A DNA stretch of 64,000 bases from DASZHJ01 sp035581425 (GTDB lineage: Bacteria; Pseudomonadota; Alphaproteobacteria; ATCC43930; CGMCC-115725): contig DATJVP010000159.1 in NCBI GenBank assembly GCA_035581425.1, positions 19,460 to 83,459 on the forward strand, written 5' to 3'. Position 1 is the stretch's first letter, and each line of letters begins with the position of its first letter. The notes beneath the pieces are model-generated. The model was not told the DNA's origin and made no database searches. It saw only the letters and a program-made list of their open reading frames with translations. Made by a program: the position numbers and the translations under genes. This document shows, one piece after another, positions 1 to 12,700 of this stretch.

Positions 1-1
1 T

Positions 2-142
2 CCGAGCCTAAGCCCCAGCGAGGTGAAGGAACTCATCGCAGGCTCGGGGCAGCCGCTCGGACCAGGCTCCCAGCCCGACCATCCCACGATCCGTCTCATC
101 GACGTCGCCGCCGCCCTCGGGGAAATCTCCAGGACGCACTGA
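2..142 (+). CDS. C-terminal end of a possible subtilisin-like (S8) protease, partial
   Basis: An open frame enters from the left edge and ends at TGA 140-142, giving the last 46 residues of a protein. The tail reads like the end of a peptidase S8 catalytic domain: a 'SPSEVKELI' helix followed by 'TIRLIDVAAAL', similar to the 'spaevkalL ... gRlDvaaAL' ending common in subtilases. That is a pattern match on a short tail, and the catalytic residues lie outside the window. The gene points towards the giant secreted protein downstream. A secreted protease beside a large exported adhesin would make sense, but this is inference. Confidence 0.4.
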   Translation, partial: PSLSPSEVKELIAGSGQPLGPGSQPDHPTIRLIDVAAALGEISRTH

Positions 143-280
143 GTCTCGCCGGTTCCGGCTTCCGCCACTCCAATAACTAGTACTAGGGCATAAAGCGCCC
201 TGCGCTCGTATGCCGCTTGAACCGCCAGCCACATCATCCGTCTAACAAGTAATTGTTTACCATCTTCGCGGCGCCTCTAA

Positions 281-604
281 ATGAATACGAAGCCGGCGGG
301 AGAATCCATTGGGTCCAATCTCCCGCGATGGGTGTGGGAGTTTTGGGAGTCCGGTGTGCTGAAGGAGCCGCAGGGCGTCCACGTCCTGATGACCCGGCTG
401 CTGGGTGAAGGGCGTTGCCCGGAGGAGGCGCTCCGCCTCATCGTCGGCTGGCTTTCGAGCCTGATTTTCGTGCGAAATGCCGATGTCACGCCAGACCAAT
501 CGCTTCGGCTCTGGCAGGAGGCCAGCTTCCTCTGCTGGCACCATAATCATAGTCTCTCCTCGATCCTGCTGGATGCGGATAGCGACGCTTCGAACCGATC
601 CTAA
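281..604 (+). CDS. hypothetical protein, 107 aa
   Basis: A small open frame starting at ATG 281 and stopping at TAA 602-604. The product is 107 residues, rich in Trp and Leu, with no signal peptide and no motif I recognise. The upstream sequence has no convincing Shine-Dalgarno element. The opposite strand is also open over most of this interval, so coding is not certain. I prefer the plus strand because its residue composition looks protein-like and it lies in the same direction as the flanking genes. Confidence 0.35.
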   Translation: MNTKPAGESIGSNLPRWVWEFWESGVLKEPQGVHVLMTRLLGEGRCPEEALRLIVGWLSSLIFVRNADVTPDQSLRLWQEASFLCWHHNHSLSSILLDADSDASNRS

Positions 605-652
605 CAAGACCAAGACCTTCTATTAACCTTAACGACAGCACCTCCCGGATTT

Positions 653-665
653 ACTCCTAAGGAGT
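653..665. promoter_or_regulatory. short palindrome upstream of the giant gene's promoter
   Basis: Perfect 6-bp arms ACTCCT / AGGAGT separated by one A. It lies about 10 bp upstream of the candidate -35 element of the giant haemagglutinin gene, where an activator or repressor dimer could bind. It is too short to be more than a candidate. Confidence 0.2.
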
Positions 666-674
666 CAGTTTCGT

Positions 675-703
675 TTGCCCTAAGGGTGAGGGCCCGCTAT
701 TAT
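675..703 (+). promoter_or_regulatory. candidate sigma-70-type promoter of the giant haemagglutinin gene
   Basis: A -35-like TTGCCC (675-680), a 17-bp spacer and a -10-like TATTAT (698-703). This predicts transcription starting near 710, about 70 bp before the ATG at 781. The intergenic stretch 605-780 is visibly more AT-rich than the gene. The match comes from reading the sequence only. Confidence 0.4.
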
Positions 704-780
704 GGATTTAGTAATTTCTGTTAAAGCGCTCTGAAAAGCCGCACACCCCCCAGTTGCGTCGAGAATTCCGAGGTGATGCC

Positions 781-3700
781 ATGACCGGCCTCCGCAGCAT
801 CGATGTCATGACCGGTGTCCATCGGCGAACGGCGGCAGGGCCGCTGAAAGGCAGCGCGGGCAGGCGAGGCCGCTGGGCGGGTCCGGCGCGGCGCCCAATT
901 CTGCGCGGCGGGCTTCTCTCGACGACGGCGCTGGTGGGCGCGGCAGCCCTGGTCTGGGGCGGGCCGATCGCGCTCGCCGCCCCGACCGGGGGAACGGTCG
1001 TCGCGGGAAGCGCCACCATCTCGACCACGGGCGCCACGACCCAGATCACCACGAACAGCCAACGCACCATCATTAACTGGCAGGGTCTTTCGATAGGGCC
1101 AGGCGAGACGACGAAGTTCGTGCAGCCCAATGCGAGTGCCGCGACCCTGAACCGCGTGACCGGGCCCGACCCCTCCGTGCTGCTGGGCACGCTCAGCTCG
1201 AACGGCCAAGTCTACCTCATCAATCCCAACGGCATTGTCGTCGGGCAGGGCGGGCGGATCGACACCGCGGGCTTCGTCGCCTCGACGCTCGACGTTCCCA
1301 ATACGGCCTTCATGTCCGGGGGCTCGCTCAAGTTCGCGGGAACCTCGACCGCGAGCATCCAGAACCTCGGCAGCATCAACGCGACCCTCGGCGATGCCGT
1401 GCTGGTGGGACAGCGCATCGACAATCAGGGGACCGTGCGCGCGCCGCTCGGGACGGTCGGGCTCGCCGCAGGCACTCAGGTCCTCGTCACCCAAGGCTCG
1501 GCGCCGCAGCGCGTCCAGGTGCTGGCGGCCGGCTCCGTCATCGGCGGGGGCATCAGCAATTCCGGCGTCGTCCAGGCCGGCGCGATCGAGCTCGAGGCGG
1601 CGCCGGCGCCCGGCGAGACCGCGAGTGCCATCAGCAATACCGGGATCCTGCAGGGCCAGGGTGTCGCTGGCGGGCCGGACGGTCACGTGCGCATCGCGAC
1701 GCAAGGCGGCACGCTTTCCGTCGGCGGCACCGTCGTGTCGCGCCAAGTCGACGGCAGCGGGGGAACGATCTCGATCGATGCCGGGAGCGGTGGAACGGCT
1801 CTCGTCTCCGGCACCGTCGACGCCTCCGGGCTTTCCGGAACCCTCACCCTCGGCGGCCTCGTCGCGATCACCGGCGCGAATGCGGGCGTCATGGATGGCG
1901 GCCGCATCGACGCCTCCGGGGATGCCGGCGGCGGCACGGTGAAGCTGGGCGGCGGCTTCCAAGGCCGAGACCCCGGCATCGCCAACGCAAAGGCCACCTA
2001 CGTCGCGCCCAACGCCACGATCTCCGCCGATGCGCGTACCGCGGGCAACGGCGGTCAAGTCACGGTATGGTCGGACAGCTACACGAATTTTCGTGGCCGG
2101 ATCTCCGCGCGCGGCGACACCAAGACTGGCCATGGCGGGACGATCGAAATCTCGAGCCATGGCAAGCTCGACTTCCTCGGCAACGTTGATCTCGTCGCCG
2201 CCGCGCGCCAATTCGGCACGCTGCTCCTCGACCCGCTCGACCTTGTCGTCGACACCGGCGGAACCTCGATTTCCGGCGGCGGCCCCAATACGACCTTCGT
2301 GCCGACCAATCCGGGCTCGGCGACCACGATCTCGCCGAGCTCGATCGAGACCGCGCTCGCGACGGGCAATCTCGTCCTCAAGACCACGGGAACCCCGGCG
2401 GGCACCGGCCAGAACGGCGACATCACCGTAAACGCCGCGATTGATGAGACGCAGACGACGGCGACCGTGACCACCGCCGGCACGCTCACGCTGCTCGCCG
2501 CGCGCAACATCACGATCAACGCGCCGATCAACGTCTTCGGCGACCTCTCGCTCAATGCAACCGGCGGGTCGGTGCTGGTGAATGCCGGCGCCTCGCTCTC
2601 GACCGCAAACGTCGCCGCGCTCGCCAACTCCTTTAGCCAGGGCGACATCCCCGTCACCGGCGGCGCCATCGACACGACCGCGAGCGTCAACATTCGGGCA
2701 GCAAACGACATCACCATTCTCGCCAACATCACCTCAGGGCTCGATGGCGGGCTGATGGTGATGGCTGGCGGGATTACCGCGGCCTCGTCCACGCTGCAGA
2801 GCGGCCCGGGCATCGTCCAATTCGGCAATGCCTCGACCAACGCGATCGTGACCTATGTCGGCGGCGACGGCGACGTCCTGATCCTCTCCGGCACCAAATC
2901 GACGACGCCCGGCGCACGCACCAACCTCAACCTCCTTGACTTCGATCACCTCGTATTCACCAGCGCCAACGTGAACAACACCGGCAGCGCGATTTACCGG
3001 TCGATCGACATCGAGGGGTTCGGCGCGGTGACGCCGCTGAGCTCGGTGACCTTGCTCGATTCCTCGAACCTGGCCCTTCCCGGCACGTTGGTTCTCAACG
3101 ATGGCCTGGCGGCCCGAAACCAGATCACCATTCTCGCCAGCGGCAATATCAGCCTCGGCCAGACCAATCCCACGGGTCTCGGGAACATCATCCTCGGCCC
3201 CTTCGCGACCGCCGCGGGAACGACGCTCTCACTGACCTCCGTCACCGGCAACGTGACGTTCAGCGCGGACATCGGTGCCGGCGGCATCATCACCGCCAAG
3301 GCTACCGCAGTCGACGTGCCCCTCGATCCCGCGGGCCTCACCGGCCTCACCGTGATCAACGCCGACACGGCGCAGGTGGCGGGCGGAGGCACGATCACAG
3401 AGAGCGGTGCCGCGCGCATCATTTCCGGAACCTTCGCGGGCTCGGCCTTCGCCCCGACCAATCTCAACAACAACAACTTCGTGGCAACCCTCGGCGCCTT
3501 CAGCAATGCCCAAGGCACGCTCAGCCTGAGGAACACGATCCGGGCGTCGCTCGGCGCCACCGGCACGACCATCTCGGCGAACGTGACCCAGTCGCTTTCG
3601 GGGCTCACCATAGCCGGCCCCGTCACGTCGTCGGGTACTGCCGCGGGCCAGACGGCGGGCATCACCATCACCGAATTGAACGGCTCCATCACCGTCGCCG

Positions 3701-6700
3701 GCAATGTGCTCGAAAGCGATGGCGGCGGTGCCACCGCGAACGGCGTCACCCTCAGCGGGGCCAGCATCACGCAGAACGCGGGCTCGACCGTCGATGGCGG
3801 TACTGGCACGGTGACGCTCAACGCCAACGCTGGCGCTGCCGCGATCAATGGGCGCGTGCACAGTGCTGGCACTGCGCCCGGCACGAGCCCCAACGCGGTC
3901 TCGATCCTCGGCAGCACTGGCGTGAGCCAGGCCACCGGCGGGGTGATCGACGGCGGTGCCGGCAGCGTCATCCTCGACGCCGGCGGCGGCAGCTCCTTCA
4001 ACCTCGCGGGCACCATCCAGACCACGAGCGCCCAGGACAGCGGCCCTGCCGCCATCCGCATCGTCGATGGTGTCAATGCGGTGCTCGGCACAATCAACGC
4101 CGTCAATGGCACCTTCATCATCGGAAACTCGCCGACTTCGATCAGCGGCACGGTGAGCCAGACCGCGGGCACCGCCATCAACGCCAAGGCGCTGGCCTCT
4201 CATGCGGAGGGGAATGTCACCCTCACGAATTCCGGAAACGTCGTCGGCACGCTTTCCGTGAGCAACAACGGCACCGGGCGCAATTTCGCCTTCACCGACG
4301 CGGCGCCCGCGGGCGGCCTCACCATCGGCACCGCGAACGGCCAGAGCGGGATTCTCATCGGCACGGGCACGCTGGCACTCGCGGCCTCCGGGGCGAATGG
4401 CTCGATCTCCGAGGGCGCGGGTGCCATCATCTCCGCTGCGGCAGCCTCCTTCAACGCGCCCGGCGGCGCCATTCTCACCAACGCCAACAGCGTCGCTGTG
4501 ATTGCGGCGCTCACCAACAACGCGCCCTTCAGCTTCACCGACGCAACCGACCTCACGGTCGGGAGCGTGACCCTCGGCGCCTCGACCCTCGTCGGCATCG
4601 GTCCCCCGAGCGCCGTAACCATGGTGGCGCCAACGGTGACGCTCGCGCAGTCCGTGGTGGCGAGCTCGCTCAGCATCACCGCGACGGCGACGACCGGGGC
4701 GGGCCCGCTCATCAGCCAGATCGGCGGCACGCTCGATGTGAGCGGCGACGTGACGCTCGTGGCATCGCTCCACCCCACGCTCGGCGGCGCCACGGTGCAG
4801 GTCTCGACCGGCAACCTCACCCTCGGGAGCTCGCAGGTCCAAGGTGATCTCGTGCTGACGGATGCCGCGAGCAGCGCCACCATGACCCTCCCGGCGGGCT
4901 CGACCCTCGCGGTCGCGGGCAATGCGACGCTGACGGCGAGCACCATCGCGCTCAACGGCACCGGCGTCATCGGCGGCAACCTCGTCACGAACGGCGTCAC
5001 CTCCGGGGCCACGAGCTTCGCCACGGGGATCGGCGGCACGGTCTTCTTCTCGAACGGCACTTTCGCGCCGGGCGGCGGGGCGACGCAGCCCAACTTCGAC
5101 ATCGGCCAGCTGGTCCCCGCAATCGGCACCCTCACCAACGTCACGTTGAACCTGAGCCCGATTCTGCCCTCGATCTCCGCGAGCAAGGGGAACACCGCGA
5201 TCTCCGTCGCGCGCGCGGGCAATCACATGGGCGGCACGCTTGCGATCCAGACCGGCACCGTCGCCACCAGCGCCGGCGCGGTCGAGCGCGATTTCAACCT
5301 CGTCCAGGCCGGTGGCGCGGTCAATTTCGGCACGCTCAATGGCGGCATAAATTTCACGGTCGAGGCCGCGGCCGGGACCTCCTTCAACGCCGGCGGAACC
5401 TCGCCCGTCGGCAGCAATACCCTGAACGGCGGTAAGGGCTCGACCGTCGCGCTCGGGAACGGCTCCAATACCTTCCGCTCGCTCTCGCTCGTCGACGTTT
5501 CCGACAGCACCATCGCCGGTGCCGGGCCGCTCACCATTGGTGGCGGCGCACCCGCTGATTTCGTGCACGGCAATCTCGACGTCTCGATGTCGGGACCCGG
5601 CGGCATCACCCTCGCCAACCCACTTACCGCCAGCAACGTGACGCGGCTCGCGGCGCCGGGAACCGCCAATTCCTCGACGCTGAGCCTCGGCACCGGTGGC
5701 GGCGTCACGCAACAGGCGGGCGCGCCGATCCTCGCGGGCACGATGATCGCGACGGCGGGGGCGGGCATCGGTCTCGGCGACACAGTCACGGTGGGCGAGC
5801 TCGATCTCACCGGCAACGGCCTCATCCAGCAGACAGGCGGCACGCTCACTCTCGGCGGCACCGCGACAGGCGGCTCCGGCAATCTCAACGTGACAGACCT
5901 CGCCGCGGGCGATGCTACGCTCGCAGGCAATACCTCATCGACCCTGACGCTCGGGAATTCGAGCGTCACCGGCGATCTCGTCCTCAAGAGCGGCGCGCTG
6001 CTGCAGCCCGCGGGCAACACCCTCGTCGTCGGCGGCAACCTCGACCTCACCGCGGTCGGCGCGCCCATCACCTTCAACGGCACCGCGATCGTGGGCCAGG
6101 ACCTGCTGGGGACGACGCCGATCACGGGCGGGCTCGTCGCGGTGGGCAGCCTCAACCGACCGCAGCTCGCACAAGGCACCATCGCGCCCACCTTCAACAA
6201 CGTCTCCGGCGCGAACTTCACCGCGAGCCAGCAGATGCTCGATCTCGCCCGCAGCGGCGTCGGCAGCGCCGGCACGGTCACGGTGCAGCTCTTCGGCGCG
6301 CTCGCGAGCCAGAGCCTTACTGCGACGCATGGCGCAGCGGTGCAGCTCTCGGCCGCGGGGAACCGGATCGGCGGCACCGCGCATGTCAATACCGGGAACG
6401 GCACATTGACCGCGACCGCTCAGGTCAAGGACGTGAACCTGCGTCAGGCCTCTGCGCTGAGCTTCGTCAACACCGTCGGTGTTGTCGCCCATGCGGGAAC
6501 TTCCTTCGGCGGGACGAACACCCTCAACGCCGGCGCCGGCTCGACCGTTCTCCTGGACAGCGGCACCAACACCTTCGGCACGATCTCCTTCGCGAGCGTC
6601 GCGGGTACCACCCTCGACGGCACCGGCGGGATCGTCATCGGCGGGAGCACGCTCGACGGCCCGCTCACGGTCTCGATGACGGGAACAGGCGGCATCACCA

Positions 6701-9700
6701 CCTCGGGCGCGATTGCCGCGAGCAATCAGACCGTCACGCTGAGCGACCTCAATGACGGCATCACGCTCGGCGCCAATCTCGTAGCCGGGGCGTTGAGCCT
6801 CACCGGCAACGGCTCGATCGTCCAGACCGGCGGCACGCTCAGCATTTCCGGCAACGTCGATGTCACGGACATCGCCGCGGGCAATGCCTCGGTCGCCGCA
6901 ACAGCGTCGCCAGGTCTCCTCGTCGGCAATTCCGCCGTGGCGGGAACGCTGAGCCTCTCGGCAGGGAACGGACAGCCGCTCAGCATTGTCCCCGGCGCGA
7001 CGCTGCAAGCCGCGAACGGCGACATCGCGCTCACGGGCCAGACCATCAACCTCAACAACAGCACGCTGATCGCGACCGGAAACCTCGCCACTACCGGCAC
7101 CGTCACCGGCACCGCCGTCTTCGCGATCAACGGCACCAACCCCGTCCTGACCGCATCCGGCACCATCGCCGCCTCCGGCGCCGCGTCTGACTTCACGCTG
7201 ACGCAGGCAGCGCTCAGCGCCGCCGGCGGCTCGATCGCCGCAACGGCGCCGATCACCGTGCTCCTCACCAACAAGCAAGCCGCGATCTCCGGCGCCGCCG
7301 GCACGGGCAAGGTCTCGCTGGCCAATGCCGGCAACTCGATCGGCGGCACGCTCCGGGTCAACACGGGGACCGTGCTGAACAGCGGCGGGATCGTCACGAA
7401 ATACTACAACCTCGTTGAGACCGCTGCGCTCAACGCGGGCGTGCATGCGCTCAGCATCATCGCGACGGCGGGCACGCTCTTCGAGACCGGCGGTACCGCG
7501 ACGCCGGGTCTCAACACGCTGAATGCCGGCAAGGGCTCGACGGTGTCGCTGACTCAGGGCGGCAACGTCATGACAGCAGCGACGCTGGTCGATGTCTCCG
7601 ACACCGCGATCGACGTCACCGGCGGCATCACCATTGGCTCGGCGGGCCAGGTCAACTACGTCCACGGCACCCTCGCCGTGGGCGCGAGCGGCGCGCTCAA
7701 CGTCGTGAGCACCATCGACGCGAGCACCGCCGCGGACGGCTCCAACATCGGCAACACCGCCGCGATCTCGCTGGGCTCGACGGGCGGCACGGTCGCGCAA
7801 TCCGCGGGTGCCGTCCTCGAGACGAGCCTCCTCACCGGGGCGGGCACGACGGTCGCACTCAACTCCGCCAATCAAGTCCTGAATCTCGGCGCCTTCGCGG
7901 CTTCGGCGGGGACGCTCTCCTTCACGGATGCGACCGCGCTGCTGGTGTCAGGCCCGGTCACGGGCCAGAACGTCACCCTCGTCACCGCCGGCGCCGGCAG
8001 CGACATGATGCTTGCGGGGACGGTGAGCGCAGCCGTGGGCCAGGTGACGCTCACCTCAAGCCGCTCCATCAATCAAACCGCGGGCGCGATCACCGCGGGC
8101 ACATTGACCGGGAGCGCCGCCGCGAGCGCCTTCCTCGGCGATCCCACTCATCTCTCCAATCGAGTGAGCACGCTCGGCTCCTTCTCGAGCACCGGCGCCT
8201 TCTCGCTCGGCAATGGCGCGACGCTCACGGTTGCGGGGCCGGTGACGGCGGCTGGAAGTGGCGGCGTCGTCATCGCCGATGGCGCGCCCGTCAGTCTCAC
8301 GGGGAACGTCGGGTCCGCCGCGAGCGGCGGCATCACGGTCATCGGCAGCACCGGCACCGGCCAGACCAACGCCATCACCCAAACGGCCGCGAGCACGCTC
8401 GACGGCGGGGCGGGCGTAGTGTTGCTCGACGCGGGCGGCACCGGCTCCTTCAACCTCGCGGGAAGCGTCGTCACCACGAGCGCGCTCGACGCGCCCGGCG
8501 GAGCCATTGACGTCGTCGACGGTGTTATCGCGATCCTCGGTACCTTGACCGCGCATTCCGGCACGGTCGTCCTCGGCAGCGCCGCGCAACCGCTCACCGG
8601 CACGGTCGCGCAGAGCCCCGGCAGCAGGATCGACGCCAAGGCCGTGGCGGTGCGCGACACCGATACGACCGGCACCGTGGCGCTCAGCGCGGGCGGCAAC
8701 CTCATCGGGACCATCGCCGTCACGTCCGGCGGCATCGCGCTTGCGGTCACGGATGCGACCGATCTCGCCGTCGGCATTGCAAACGGCGTCGTCGGCATCG
8801 ATCCCCCGAGTTCCGTGGTGATGATCGCCCCCACCGTCACCGTCAGCCAATCCGTGAGCGCGGGCTCGCTGAATGTCACGGCGACCGCGACGACGGGCGC
8901 GGGGCCGCTCATCAGCCAGACCGGCGGCACCATCGATGTGAGCGGCGACGTGACGCTGGTGGCATCGCTGCACCCCACGCTCGGCGGAGCCACAGTGCAG
9001 ACTTCGACGGGGAACCTCACGCTCGGGTCCTCGCAAGTGCAGGGCGACTTCGTTCTCGCGGACGGCGCCATTGGCGCGACGCTGACGCAACCCGCGACGA
9101 GCACGCTTGCGGTCGCCGGGAACGCCGTGCTCACGGCCTCGACCCTCGCGCTCAACGGCACGGTTCTTGTGGGGGGCGCTCTCACGACGAATGGGAGCAG
9201 CAGCGGCACAGGCGCCATCGGAAGCGGCATCAGCGGCACGCTCGCCTTCAGCAACGGCACTTTCAGCCCGGGTAACGGCGCCGCGACGCCGGATTTCAGC
9301 CTCGACGCCTTCGGCGCGGGGCATGCGGCCTTCACCTCCGCGACCGAAGTCACGCTCAACCTGAGCCCGACCCTGCCGACGCTCAGCGCGACGAAGGGCG
9401 GCGGCACCGCAATCAATGTGGCGCTTCTGGGCAATCACATCGGCGGCACGCTCACGGTGCAGACGGGCACGGTGGTTGCCGGCAATGGGAACCCGCAGCA
9501 GCGCAACTTCAACCTCGTGCAGGCCTCGGCGGTCAATCTAAGCACGCTCGCACTCACGGTGGTCGCGAGCGCGGGCACTTCCTTCGGGAGCTCGAACTCG
9601 CTGAACGCCGGCGCAGGCTCGACCGTCTCGCTTCTCAGCGGCGCCAACAGCTTCGGCACGCTCGCCTTCGAGAACGTCGCGGCGACGACCGTCGACGGCA

Positions 9701-12700
9701 CCGGCGGCATCGCGATCGGTGCCAGCAGCGTGCATGGCAATCTCGCGGTCGCCATGACCGGGAGCGGCGGCATCTCGACCACCGGCGCCGTTTCCGCTGA
9801 CAATCACACGACGATCGCGCCCACCAATTCCGCCGCGATCACGCTCACCGACCAGAACGACGGGGTCACGCTCGGCGGCACAGTCACCGCGGGGACGCTC
9901 AATCTCACGGGGAACGGTACCATCGTCCAGACCGCGGGAATTCTGACACTCGCGGGCGACCTCAACGTGACCGACCTCGCCTCGGGCGACGCGACGCTCA
10001 CGGGAAATACCCTTTCCACACTGACGCTCGGAACCTCGAGCGTCAGCAACACGCTCGTCCTCGCCACGAACTCGCTGCTCCAGACCGCGGGCAACACGCT
10101 CGCGGTCGGCGGCGATCTCGATCTCAGCAACGTCGGCAGCGCGACCTTCAATGGCACCGTCGCGGTCGGGAACAATATCCTCGGCACCAACCCGATCTCC
10201 GGCGGCACCATCGCAGTCGGCGGGCTCAACAATCCGCAGCTCGCGCATGGGACGATCGGCCCCACCTTCGGCAGCGTTTCCGGCACAACCTTCCTACCGA
10301 GCCAGGGAATGGTCACAGCGGCGCAGAATGGCGTCGGGCCGACGGGCGCCGTCACGGTGCAGCTTTTCGGCACGGTCGCGAGCCTCACGGCGACGCCCGG
10401 CGCGGGCCGGGTAATCCTGAATCAGGGCGGTAACAGCATCGGCGGCGTCGCGCGCATCCACACGGGCGCCACGCTGACACCGACGATCTCGGCGATCGAC
10501 GTCAATCTCGGCGAGGCGGGTGCGCTCGTCTTCGCCAAGAATGCGCTGATCCTCGCGCATCCCGGCACGCTCTTCGGCGGCAGCAATAGCCTCAGCGGCG
10601 GCCTCGGCTCGACCGTGCTCCTGAAGCAGGCCGGCAACACCTTCGCGGCGCTGGCGCTTTCGGGCGTTGCGGACACGACCATCGACGGCAGCGGCAACCT
10701 GACCTTGGGCTTCGCGGGACAGGCCAATACCGTCCACGGCAATTTAAGCATTGCGATGGGCGGCGGGATCGCGCTCGCGACCGTGCTCACTGCCGACAAT
10801 CACACTTCGCTCGCCGTCAGCAATACCGCCGCCGTGAGCCTCCTCGCTGATACCGCGGGCGGCACCGCCGGCATCGTGCTCGCGACGAGCCTCACCGCGG
10901 CCTCGCTCCAGCTCGTCGCCGCCGGCGAGATCAACCAGATCGGCGGCACCATCGACGTCAGCGGCAATCTCGGCGCGACCAACACGGGAACGCTCGGCGA
11001 CGCCTCCGTCGCCGTCTCGACAGGCAACCTCACCCTCGGTGGCTCCTCGGTCGCGGGCGACCTCAGCGTCAGCGACAGCGCCGCGGGCGCCACGCTGACG
11101 CAAACGGGGCTCCTCCAGGTCGGCGGCAACGCCACGCTCTCCGCCCCCGCTGGCAGCGTGAGCCTCACAGGGACGGTACAGGTCGGCGGCAGCTTCACGG
11201 GTCCGAGCGGCGGCAACGTCACAACCGGGCTCGGCGCCACCGCCTCACTCGTCTTTTCCAATGGCACCTTCAGCCCCGGCGGCGGCTCGCCCACCAACTT
11301 CGACCTCGCGACGCTCGTGACCGTCCTCAACACCCAGGGCAGCAGCAACGCCACGCTCAACCTGAGCCCGACCCTCACGGGCTTCACAGGTGTGGTGCAC
11401 GGCGTCGGCATTCACCTCACCCAGGCGAACCACGTCGGCGGAACGGTTGCGCTTCAGACCGGAGACCTCGCGCTCAAGACCGCGCAGGAGACCGATTTCA
11501 ATCTCGTGCAGAGCACGGGCGTAAGCCTCGCTGGCAAGACGCTGCTCGTCGAGGCCAATACCGGCACCGCCTTCGGCGGCTCCAACACCCTCAATGCCGG
11601 CATCGGATCCACGGTCTCGCTCCTCACCGGCAGTAATACCTTCGGCACGCTCGCCTTCAGCAACCTCGCCAACACCACCGTCGATGCGACCGGCGGCATC
11701 GTCATCGCCGGCAGCACCTTCAACGGCAATTTCGCGGTCTCCCTGACCGGCACCGGCAGCATCCTCACCACCGGCGCAATCCTCGCCGACAATCACCTCG
11801 GCCCCGACTCCGCCTCCGTCACCTTCAGCGACACTGGAGACGGCGTCACGCTCGGCGCCGGTGTCACCGCGGGAACGCTCAACCTCACAGGGAACGGCAC
11901 CATCAAGCAGACCGCGGGCCTCCTCAATCTCGCGGGCGATCTCAACGTTACGGATATCGCCGCGGGCGACGCGACGCTTACCGGCAACACCGCCGCGGGC
12001 GGCGGCGGGACGCTGGCGCTCGGCACCTCGAGCGTCACCGGCAATCTCGTGCTGAGCTCGAATTCGCTGGTGCAGTCGGGTGGGAGCACGCTCACGGTCG
12101 GCGGCGACCTCGATCTCAGCAGCGTTCCCAGCAGCACCTTCAACGGCACCGTCATCGTCGGGAATAACCTGCTGGGTACCCACCCCGTCAGCGGCGGCAC
12201 CATCGCAGTGGGCGGGCTCGACAACCCGCAGCTCGCGCAGGGGACGATCGCACCCACCTTCAACAACATCTCCGGCACCACCTTCCGCCCAACGCAAGGC
12301 GTGCTCGACGCGGCTTCCGCGGGCGTGGGCCCCGGCGGCACCGTCACGCTCCAGCTCTTCGGCGCAGTCGCGGACCGCAGCCTTGCCGCGACCCACGGGC
12401 CCGGCCTCGTGATGCTGAACGCGGGCGGCAACAGCATCGGCGGCGCCGCGCGCATCAACACGGGGAATGGCACGCTAGCGGCCAATGCGAGCTCAATAGA
12501 CCTCAACCTCGGCCAGGTCGGTGCCCTCGCCTTCAACGACCGCGCCCTCATCCTCGCGCATCCCGGCACTCTCTTTGGCGGGCCCAACACGCTCAATGCC
12601 GGCCGCGGCTCGACAGTGCTGCTGGCCAGCCTCGGCAATCACTTCACCGCGGTAGCCTTGCAAGACGTCTCCGACAGTACGCTCGACGGGACCGGCGGCG

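Noticed and set aside
3229..7875. Long minus-strand open frames within the giant gene (for example 3229-5712 and 5935-7875)
   Set aside because: They mirror the GC-rich, repetitive plus-strand gene, have Arg/Gly/Asp-rich compositions without any family motif, and repeat with the modules. Shadow frames.
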